Shown: in pieces, positions 33,316 to 39,759 of the stretch
Layout of the letters: every line of letters starts with the position of its first letter
Numbering within the stretch: position 1 is the stretch's first letter
Origin: Rhodocyclaceae bacterium
GTDB lineage: Bacteria > Pseudomonadota > Gammaproteobacteria > Burkholderiales > Rhodocyclaceae
DNA: 39,759 nt
Assembly (NCBI GenBank): GCA_008933825.1
Contig: WBUF01000020.1
Location: forward strand, 1 to 39,759
Reading direction: 5' to 3'
Notes under the pieces: generated by a model
Databases searched by the model: none
Told to the model about the DNA's origin: nothing
Seen by the model: the letters and a program-made list of their open reading frames with translations, nothing else
Program-made: the position numbers and the translations under genes

Positions 33316-35283
33316 ATGGTGAGCGGCTTGAAGCAACTATATCGAATCAACAGCCTGCTGTGCGTCCTGGCCCTTGCCGCAGCGGCACCGGCCCTGCAGG
33401 CCGCCAACGGCGACGAGCGCGTGCTGGCCGCCAGGGACGCTGCTCAGCGCGGCGACCGCGCCAGGCTGGCCAAACAGCTCGATGCGGTGCGCGGCCACGA
33501 GCTCGATCCCTATGTCGAATACTGGCTGCTGCGCCTGCGCCTCGAAGAGGCCGGCGCCGACGAGCTGCGCGACTTCCTCGCCCGCCAGTCCGGCAGCTAT
33601 CTTGCCGACAAGCTGCGCGGCGATTGGCTCAAGCTGCTGGGCAAGCGCCGCGAGTGGGGCATCTTCGATGCCGAGTACCCGCCGCTGGTCCAGTCCGACC
33701 AGGAAATCACCTGCCACGCCCTGCAGAACCGCCTGCGCCTGGCCGACCTGGGGGCGCTGGAGGAGGCGCGGCCGATGTGGTTCGCCGCCGCCGACCTGCC
33801 CGAACCCTGCGTACCCCTGATGGAGCAGCTGATCGCCGACAAGCGCCTCGGCGCCGACGACATCTGGGAGCGCCTGCGCCGCCTGCTGGAGGCAAAGAAG
33901 CTTGGCGCTGCGAAAGCCGCGGCGGCCTATCTGCCGTCCGGCCAGGCGCCGTCGGCGAAAACCCTCGATGCGGTCGCCGACAAGCCGATGCGCCACCTGG
34001 CCCTCTTGCCGTCGAACTTCGCTTCCAGCCGTCAGGGCCGCGAAATGGCGCTGTTTGCCGTGCAGCGCACCGCCCGCAGCGATCCCGCCCAGGCCGCGCA
34101 GCAGTGGGAGTCCATCAAGGACAGGTTTTCCACGGCGGACCGCGGCTATGCCTATGGCCAGCTCGGCTGGCAGGCGGCGCTGAAGCACATGCCGGAGGCG
34201 ACCGGCTGGTATGCGCTTGCCGGCAACGCTCCCCTGTCCGAGGAACAGCTGGCGTGGAAGGCGCGCGCCGCGCTGCGCGCGCAGAACTGGGCCATGGTGC
34301 GCGAGGCCATCGAGCAGATGCCGAAAGCCATGCAGGCGCAGCCGGACTGGATCTACTGGCTCGGGCGTGCCCACGAAGCGCTCGGCCGGCAGGAGGAAGC
34401 GCGGGCGCTGTACGGGCGCATCGCCGGCCAGCCGAATTTCTACGGCAACCTCGCGGACGACGAACTCGGCCGCCCGATCCTGCCGCCGCCTCTGCCGCAA
34501 AAGCCGACCGGCGAGGAAATCAAGGCGGTGGAAGCGCTGCCGGGCATCCGGCGTGCGCTGGCGCTGTTCCGCATCGACATGCGCGTCGAGGGCGTCCGCG
34601 AATGGAACTGGACCCTGCGCGGCATGGACGACGCCAGGCTGCTGGCGGCGGCGGAACTCGCCCGCCGGCACGAAATTTTCGACCGCGCCATCAACACCGC
34701 AGACCGTACGCTGGCGTTCCACGATTATTCCCTGCGCTATCTGGCGCCCTTCCGCGAGCACGTCGAGCCGAAGGCACGCGCGCTGCAGCTCGACCAGGGC
34801 TGGGTGTACGGCCTGATGCGGCAGGAGAGCCGCTTCATCACCAACGCCAAGTCGGTGGTCGGCGCCAAGGGCCTGATGCAGCTCATGCCGAAGACCGCCA
34901 GCTGGGTGGCAAAGAAGATCGGCATGCACGACTACCATCCTGGCCGCACCAGCGACACCGACGTCAACGTCACCCTCGGCACCAACTACCTGAAGATGGT
35001 GCTCGACGAGCTGGACAGCCACCCGGTGCTGGCCTCCGCCGCCTACAACGCCGGGCCGGGCCGGGCGCGCAAGTGGCGCGACGGCGCCCGGCCGCTGGAA
35101 GGCGCCATCTATGCCGAGACGATCCCCTTCAACGAGACGCGCGACTACGTGAAGAAGGTGATGAGCAACGCGGTGTACTACTCGGCCCTGTTCGACGGCC
35201 AGCCGCAGTCCCTGAAGAGCCGACTCGGCACCGTCGCGCCGAAAAACGGCGGCAGCGCGCCGAAGATCGAAGACCTGCCGTAA
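33316..35283 (+). CDS. slt: Slt70-type soluble lytic transglycosylase
   Basis: A 655-residue periplasmic murein hydrolase that cleaves the MurNAc-GlcNAc bond with 1,6-anhydro product. The ATG at 33316 precedes a signal peptide ending PALQA/A (about 29). Residues about 35-470 are the helical superhelix (U and L domains, repeats of AxxAxxxxR type); the C-terminal GH23 domain (about 490-630) has the catalytic Glu504 in MRQESRF, SVVGAKGLMQLMPKTA, and AAYNAGPGRARKWR. Length equals the E. coli enzyme (about 645). It is the usual neighbour of fau and cca in betaproteobacteria. Confidence 0.95.
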   Translation: MVSGLKQLYRINSLLCVLALAAAAPALQAANGDERVLAARDAAQRGDRARLAKQLDAVRGHELDPYVEYWLLRLRLEEAGADELRDFLARQSGSYLADKLRGDWLKLLGKRREWGIFDAEYPPLVQSDQEITCHALQNRLRLADLGALEEARPMWFAAADLPEPCVPLMEQLIADKRLGADDIWERLRRLLEAKKLGAAKAAAAYLPSGQAPSAKTLDAVADKPMRHLALLPSNFASSRQGREMALFAVQRTARSDPAQAAQQWESIKDRFSTADRGYAYGQLGWQAALKHMPEATGWYALAGNAPLSEEQLAWKARAALRAQNWAMVREAIEQMPKAMQAQPDWIYWLGRAHEALGRQEEARALYGRIAGQPNFYGNLADDELGRPILPPPLPQKPTGEEIKAVEALPGIRRALALFRIDMRVEGVREWNWTLRGMDDARLLAAAELARRHEIFDRAINTADRTLAFHDYSLRYLAPFREHVEPKARALQLDQGWVYGLMRQESRFITNAKSVVGAKGLMQLMPKTASWVAKKIGMHDYHPGRTSDTDVNVTLGTNYLKMVLDELDSHPVLASAAYNAGPGRARKWRDGARPLEGAIYAETIPFNETRDYVKKVMSNAVYYSALFDGQPQSLKSRLGTVAPKNGGSAPKIEDLP

Positions 35284-35345
35284 CGCCCCGCCGCCGCGCC
35301 GTCCGGGACGGGGCTGGCCAGAGCGCGGAGCGCAGCCAACGACCG

Positions 35346-37802
35346 TTACCCCCTTCCCCGGCAAGGGGGTGAGGGGGAAGGCGCCTGCTTGATCGCCAGC
35401 AGCGCCTGGTTGCGCAGCGCCCGCAGCATGGAGAGGATGTTTTCCGGGATGACCAGCTCGCCGGCGCACGCCTTGTCGGCATAGATCAGCCCGACCGGGG
35501 CGTTCTTGATCACCAGCGGGAATAGGATGAAGGTCTCCGCCGCCACCGCCTTGCCGAACCAGTCCGGAATGTGGCCGCTGAGCTTCGGGTCGCGGATGTC
35601 TGAGATGAGGATGTCGGCGCCGCGCGCGAGCGCCACGTCGAAGATGTCCTTCTTGCCGCCGAGGGGGAACCTGAAACGGCGGATCACGTCGTCGACGTCC
35701 GGGCCGAAGCCGAACTTCGCCGTCATGTTGTTGCTGCGCGCATCCTTGATGCACAGCAGGACATGCTGGAAGCCGATGCCGCGGTACATGGTCTCGATGA
35801 TGATGCGCAGGATGTCGGCGAGGGCGTAGTCGCCCACCAGGGAGCCGGTGATGTCCTGGATGCCGGCGTTGAGGATGGCCTGGGCGTCTTCCAGGCCGGG
35901 TCCGGCGGCTTTGGTCGTGCCGTCCGGCACCGGTCGCGCTTCGGCCGCCTCAGGTGCGATGCTTGCCGTTCGCGTCAGATTGCCCGGGATGTTGGTGTCG
36001 GGCGCCTCCGTGGCGGCGGCCTCCGGGGCCTTCCCGCTCCAGGCGCCGATCTGCCGGCCGAGCGCGCTCTGCTGCAGGCCGAGGCGGATCGCCGCCGTGT
36101 AGCTGACGACCTCCTCGATCGAGCGCTTGACGGTCTGCGCCAGCTGCTCCTGGTCGAGGGGAATGCTGTCGCCGAAGCGCCGGCTGATCTTCTGCAGCGC
36201 TTCCTTCTGCTTTTCCGACGGCACCTGCTCGAACACCGTGCACAACTGATCGGAGAGGCCGGCCAGCACGCGCAGCTTGTCGTTGGGGTTGGCGGATTTC
36301 TTCACGGCCCCGTCGGGCAGCCGCCGCATGCTGCCGACCATGCCGTCGGGGAAGCCCCAGCTGCGTGCCACGCCGATGCCCAGCTCCTCGTAGGAGATGC
36401 CGAGCACCCGGGCCGAGGCGGCGGCCTCGCTGCCGCCCGGTTGGGCGAGGTGCTTGCGGATCTCGACCGTCTCGTCGGGGAAATAGTAGTAGGCGAGCAT
36501 GCGGCCGAGGTTGTGGAACATCGAGCAGATGAAGGCTTCCTCGAAGTCCTTCACCATGCCCTTCTTCGCCATGTCGCGCGCCAGGATGCCGCTCATGATG
36601 GCGCGCACGAACTCTTCGCGCAATTGCGCCGCCTGCCCCTTGTTCTGCAGGTGCTCCATCAGGATCAGCGAGGTGGCGATCGAGCGCACCGTGCCGAAGC
36701 CGAGGATCATGACGGCGCGCGAGATGGTGCTGATGGTGCCGCCGCCGGCCTGCTTGTAGAAGGCCGAGTTGACCAGGCGCATCAGCTTGTTGGTGAGCGC
36801 GACGTCCTTGAGGATGGTATTGGAGAGCGCGGAGACGCTCTCCTGTTCCGAGGCAGCGAGGCGGTTGATGGTGGAGATGGCCTCGGACAGCGCCGGGAAG
36901 TCGCTCTTGTGGCGCATGCGCCGCAGCAGGAAGTCGAGGGTGGACTGCTTGCCGCCCTCGCCCGTACCGACGCAGGGCGCCTCCTCCTGCGGCCTCAGCC
37001 AGGCTTTGAGGGCAGCGCGCAGGGCGGCAATGTCAGCGTAGCGCGCGGCGGAATCCATGGCAATGGCCTTGAGGATGACGTCGCCGAGACGGTCATCGAC
37101 CGCGCCGGCGGCCTCCGGCGGCAGGCGGATCGGCTCGGAGGACATGCGGTGCAGCACCGACAGCACGTCGTTGCCGCCGACCACCGGCTTGCCGGTGATC
37201 AGCTCGCACAGGATCAGGCCGGCGGAGAAGATATCCGACTGCACGCTGGCGCGGCCTTCGTTGATGCATTCCGGCGCCAGGTAGGCCGGCGTGCCGAGGA
37301 TGCCCTCGCTGATGCCGGGCGAGCCGTCCCCCCGGTTGACGCGCGCGGCGATACCGAAATCCATCACGCGCGGCACGCCGTCGGCGCCCATCAGGACGTT
37401 GGAAGGCTTCAGGTCGCGGTGGATGACGCCGTGGCGATGGGCATGCTCGACCGCGTCGAGGATCTGCAGCATCAGCTCGACGGCGCGCGGGGCGTCCATG
37501 CCGCCCGTCTCGCGCAGCTGCTCGGCCAGGCTCGGCCCTTCGACGTACTCGAAGACCAGGTAAGGATCGCCGTCGTGCTCGCCGGCGTCGAAGATCGGCA
37601 CGATATTGGAATGACGCAGCTTGCCGACCGTGCGCGCCTCGTCCATCAGGGCCTGCTTGCGCGCCTCGTCGCGGCGACCGAGGTGCAGCGACTTGATGGC
37701 CACCTCGCGCTGCAGCTGCGGGTCGCAGGCCAGGTAGACCATGCTCTGCGCCCCGGTGCCGAGCACGCGGAGGATGTCGAACTTGCCGATCTTCTGCTTC
37801 AT
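35346..37802 (-). CDS. Ser/Thr kinase - HDOD - GAF fusion protein
   Basis: An 818-residue cytoplasmic signalling protein (start ATG 37802; ATG 37820 adds six residues, and neither has a clear ribosome site). The kinase domain (about 5-270) has glycine loop LGTGAQSMVYLA, Lys37, HRD Asp130, DFG Asp148 and APE, all intact. The HDOD domain (about 295-500: FPALSEAISTINRL, LTNKLMRLVNSAFY, MFHNLGRMLAYYYFPDE) is followed by an Ala/Pro linker and a GAF-like domain (about 630-800: YRGIGFQHVLLCIKDARSNNMTAKFGFG). HDOD domains bind or signal nucleotide second messengers and often control motility or growth. The last residues, APSPSPPCRGRG, are read from a repeat. It sits between slt and the NDUFA9-like gene, on the other strand, splitting a common gene order. 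Confidence 0.9.
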   Translation of the reverse strand: MKQKIGKFDILRVLGTGAQSMVYLACDPQLQREVAIKSLHLGRRDEARKQALMDEARTVGKLRHSNIVPIFDAGEHDGDPYLVFEYVEGPSLAEQLRETGGMDAPRAVELMLQILDAVEHAHRHGVIHRDLKPSNVLMGADGVPRVMDFGIAARVNRGDGSPGISEGILGTPAYLAPECINEGRASVQSDIFSAGLILCELITGKPVVGGNDVLSVLHRMSSEPIRLPPEAAGAVDDRLGDVILKAIAMDSAARYADIAALRAALKAWLRPQEEAPCVGTGEGGKQSTLDFLLRRMRHKSDFPALSEAISTINRLAASEQESVSALSNTILKDVALTNKLMRLVNSAFYKQAGGGTISTISRAVMILGFGTVRSIATSLILMEHLQNKGQAAQLREEFVRAIMSGILARDMAKKGMVKDFEEAFICSMFHNLGRMLAYYYFPDETVEIRKHLAQPGGSEAAASARVLGISYEELGIGVARSWGFPDGMVGSMRRLPDGAVKKSANPNDKLRVLAGLSDQLCTVFEQVPSEKQKEALQKISRRFGDSIPLDQEQLAQTVKRSIEEVVSYTAAIRLGLQQSALGRQIGAWSGKAPEAAATEAPDTNIPGNLTRTASIAPEAAEARPVPDGTTKAAGPGLEDAQAILNAGIQDITGSLVGDYALADILRIIIETMYRGIGFQHVLLCIKDARSNNMTAKFGFGPDVDDVIRRFRFPLGGKKDIFDVALARGADILISDIRDPKLSGHIPDWFGKAVAAETFILFPLVIKNAPVGLIYADKACAGELVIPENILSMLRALRNQALLAIKQAPSPSPPCRGRG
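35348..35380. repeat. GC-rich palindromic repeat overlapping the kinase gene's 3' end
   Basis: ACCCCCTT (35348-35355) and AAGGGGGT (35363-35370) form an 8-bp stem around CCCCGGC, followed by GAGGGGGAAG. The kinase stop codon (35346-35348) and its last dozen codons lie in this element. The type is like common short repeats that encode 'SPSPPxRGRG' tails in many proteobacteria. A related palindrome is at 32631-32651. Confidence 0.6.
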
Positions 37803-37890
37803 GGGCGCGGGATTTCTCATTGCGTGCGAAGACGGGTCTGCGCTGGCGCTGCAGACTGTATTTACGCCGCGTCCGGGCCGGACTTGAGAT

Positions 37891-37896
37891 TAAAAT
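37891..37896 (+). promoter_or_regulatory. Possible -10 element of the NDUFA9-like/cca operon
   Basis: TAAAAT (37891-37896) is the only AT-rich hexamer in the 138 bp between the divergent kinase and reductase genes. No convincing -35 is seen at 16-18 bp. It would give a leader of about 38 bases. Confidence 0.3.
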
Positions 37897-37940
37897 GCCG
37901 GGATGGCCTTCGGTGCTTTTGCGTTGCTCGACAAATATCC

Positions 37941-38900
37941 ATGAAAACAAAGAACATTCTCTTGGTCGGCGGTTCGGGTTTTTTGGGCAGTTCCGTGGTG
38001 CGGCGGCTCGCAGCGCAGGGCCATCGCCTCACCGTGCCGACGCGGCATCGCGAACGCGCCCGCCACCTGCTCGTCCTGCCCACCGTCGAGGTGGTCGAGA
38101 CCGACGTGCACGATGAGATCCGGCTGGCCGGCCTGGTCGCCGACCAGGACGCGGTCATCAACCTGGTCGGCATCCTGCACAGCCGCCATGGCCTGCCCTA
38201 CGGGCCCGACTTCGCCCGCGCCCACGTCGCGTTGCCGCGCCGCATCGCCGCCGCCTGCCGCGCCGCCGGCGTACGCCGGGTGCTCCACGTCTCCGCCCTC
38301 AACGCCGACCCGGAGGGCCCCAGCCAGTACCTGCGCTCAAAGGGCGACGGTGAGGCCGCCCTGCGCGAGGACGGCGGAGATATCGACCTGACGATCTTTC
38401 GGCCCTCGGTGATCTTCGGGCCGGAGGATGCCTTTCTCAATCTGTTCGCCGCCCTGCAGCACCGTTTTCCGCTGATGCCGCTGGGCAGTCCGCAGGCGAA
38501 ATTCCAGCCGGTGTACGTCGAGGATGTGGCGCAGGCCCTCGTCGCCAGCCTGGATTGCCGCGATGCCGTCGGCCGGGCCTTTTGCTGCTGCGGCCCGCGC
38601 GTCTATACACTGGCCGAACTGGTGCGCTATGTCGGCGAGCAGATCGGCAAACCAAGGCCGATCATCGCCCTGCCCGAAGCGCTGGCCCGCCTCCAGGCCG
38701 GCCTGCTCGAACTGCTGCCAAACCCGCCGATGTCGGTCGACAATCTCGATTCGATGGACGTCGACAGCGTCTGCCCGGGCGGCGAACCGCTGCCCTTCGG
38801 CGCGACGCCGATCGCGCTGGAGGCGGTGGCGCCGGAATACCTCGGCGCCAGCTCGCCGCGTTACCGCTATTACGGCTACCGCATCAAAGCCCGCCGATGA
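37941..38900 (+). CDS. NDUFA9-like atypical short-chain reductase
   Basis: A 319-residue NAD(P)-binding protein of the complex I NDUFA9-subunit-like family. The ATG at 37941 directly precedes the Rossmann motif [22 protein letters not shown] (about 6-27); the open frame upstream is not part of the gene. Also seen are [33 protein letters not shown] (the modified YxxxK) and [15 protein letters not shown], all typical of this family. In bacteria its exact role is unknown; it is not an Nuo subunit. It overlaps cca by ATGA, so the pair form an operon, as in many betaproteobacteria. Confidence 0.93.
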   Translation: MKTKNILLVGGSGFLGSSVVRRLAAQGHRLTVPTRHRERARHLLVLPTVEVVETDVHDEIRLAGLVADQDAVINLVGILHSRHGLPYGPDFARAHVALPRRIAAACRAAGVRRVLHVSALNADPEGPSQYLRSKGDGEAALREDGGDIDLTIFRPSVIFGPEDAFLNLFAALQHRFPLMPLGSPQAKFQPVYVEDVAQALVASLDCRDAVGRAFCCCGPRVYTLAELVRYVGEQIGKPRPIIALPEALARLQAGLLELLPNPPMSVDNLDSMDVDSVCPGGEPLPFGATPIALEAVAPEYLGASSPRYRYYGYRIKARR

Positions 38901-39759
38901 GAATTTACGTCGTTGGCGGCGCAGTGCGCGATCGGCTGCTCGGCCTGCCCGTGCAGGACTGCGACCATGTCGTCGTCGGCGCCACGCCGGAGGAAATGCT
39001 TGCGCGCGGCTTCAGGCCCGTCGGCAAAGATTTCCCCGTCTTCCTGCATCCCGAAACGCACGAGGAGCACGCCCTGGCGCGCACCGAGCGGAAGACCGCG
39101 CCCGGCTACAAGGGCTTCGTCTTTCACACCGCGGCCGACGTCACGCTGGAGCAGGACCTCGCCCGGCGCGACCTCACCATCAATGCGATCGCCTGCGCCG
39201 AGGATGGCACGCTGGTCGACCCCTTCGGCGGCCAGGCCGACCTCGCCGCGCGCGTGCTGCGCCACGTCGGCCCGGCCTTCGCCGAGGATCCCGTGCGCGT
39301 GCTGCGCGTGGCGCGTTTCGCCGCGCGTTTCGCCGATTTCCGTGTCGCCGAGGAGACCCTCGCCCTGATGCGCCTAATGGTGGACAACGGCGAGGTCGAC
39401 CATCTGGTGCCCGAGCGCGTCTGGCAGGAGCTCTCGCGCGGCCTGATGGAGGCGCGCCCCTCGCGCATGCTCGCCGTGCTGCACGAGTGCGGCGCGCTGG
39501 CGAAGATCCTGCCCGAGCTCGACCGCCTGTTCGGCGTGCCGCAGCCGGCCGAGCACCATCCCGAGATCGACACCGGCGCCCACGTCCTGCGCGTCGTCGA
39601 CCAGGCAGCGGCGCGGCATTTCGCGCTGCCGGTGCGCTTTGCCGCGCTGCTGCACGACCTTGGCAAGGGTGTCACGCCGCATGCCGAGTGGCCGCACCAC
39701 CACGGCCACGAGGCGACCGGCGCGGCGCTCGCCGAGGCCGTCGGCGCGCGCCTGCGCGC
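38897..39759 (+). CDS. cca: Multifunctional CCA-adding enzyme, N-terminal part (cut by window edge)
   Basis: tRNA nucleotidyltransferase that adds or repairs the 3' CCA end of tRNAs. The first about 287 residues are in the window; the rest is beyond 39759. It starts ATG 38897 inside the preceding stop (ATGA) with [16 protein letters not shown], the class II nucleotidyltransferase signature. The DCDHVVVG (metal-binding acidic pair) and [10 protein letters not shown] blocks follow, then [16 protein letters not shown]. An HD phosphohydrolase domain begins at LLHDLGKG (about 255), which is the mark of the gamma/betaproteobacterial multifunctional form with phosphodiesterase and phosphatase activity. 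Confidence 0.96.
   Translation, partial: MRIYVVGGAVRDRLLGLPVQDCDHVVVGATPEEMLARGFRPVGKDFPVFLHPETHEEHALARTERKTAPGYKGFVFHTAADVTLEQDLARRDLTINAIACAEDGTLVDPFGGQADLAARVLRHVGPAFAEDPVRVLRVARFAARFADFRVAEETLALMRLMVDNGEVDHLVPERVWQELSRGLMEARPSRMLAVLHECGALAKILPELDRLFGVPQPAEHHPEIDTGAHVLRVVDQAAARHFALPVRFAALLHDLGKGVTPHAEWPHHHGHEATGAALAEAVGARLR

Noticed and set aside
35763..38900. 1045-codon plus-strand frame ending in the NDUFA9-like protein
   Set aside because: Only the part from ATG 37941 codes for the Rossmann protein; the first 726 codons are antisense to the kinase gene.
1..39759. Mobile elements, tRNA genes, CRISPR arrays or prophage
   Set aside because: No transposase, integrase or terminal repeats, no cloverleaf-like sequence, no regularly spaced repeats were seen by eye on either strand.

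Overview
This 39.8 kb window is GC-rich bacterial chromosome, densely packed and mostly in 4-base-overlap operons. Gene content (UbiE/UbiJ ubiquinone pathway, DUF971 next to ubiE, the fau-slt-NDUFA9-like-cca order, GlpD, PBP1C plus a bacterial alpha-2-macroglobulin) points to a betaproteobacterium, probably of the Rhodocyclales. That placement is inferred from content and synteny only. I see no phage, IS element, tRNA, rRNA or CRISPR array. No gene-free stretch exceeds 300 bp; the longest gap is 174 bp (5794-5967).

Region 1 (1-12377), envelope and signalling. On the minus strand lie a transmembrane-anchored alpha-2-macroglobulin with an intact thioester motif and pbpC, which runs off the left edge. 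Divergently, a tightly packed plus-strand run encodes an OmpR-type response regulator, its histidine kinase, GlpD, a CHASE2 adenylate cyclase and an exported FecR-like protein. The two-component pair resembles the 'proteobacterial dedicated sortase system' families, but no sortase is present in the window.

Region 2 (12492-18462), the most unusual part. Two tandem paralogous mini-autotransporter barrels are followed by a translationally coupled exported alpha/beta hydrolase and an exported caspase-like protease. Then, behind its own consensus-like promoter, comes a membrane Ser/Thr kinase with a C-terminal PEGA domain. Most of these products face the periplasm or outer membrane, so together with the upstream cyclase/FecR pair they are the best candidate for an undescribed envelope signalling or proteolysis system.

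Region 3 (18501-25540, minus strand). A DUF3365 haem protein, ubiJ, an intrinsic terminator, a Tim44-like membrane protein, ubiE, a DUF971 protein with a Cys-rich tail, two paralogous proteins with PilZ-like motifs, and a HIT-family protein. The last three genes overlap by 4 bp at each junction.

Region 4 (25635-39759). An orphan amino-acid-type binding protein, a LysE/RhtB exporter, a giant D-lactate-dehydrogenase-like FAD/Fe-S oxidoreductase, ilvA, fau, a Slt70-type lytic transglycosylase, a kinase-HDOD-GAF fusion, an NDUFA9-like reductase and cca (cut by the right edge). GC-rich palindromes flank the fau-slt pair, and the right-hand one supplies the last codons of the kinase gene.
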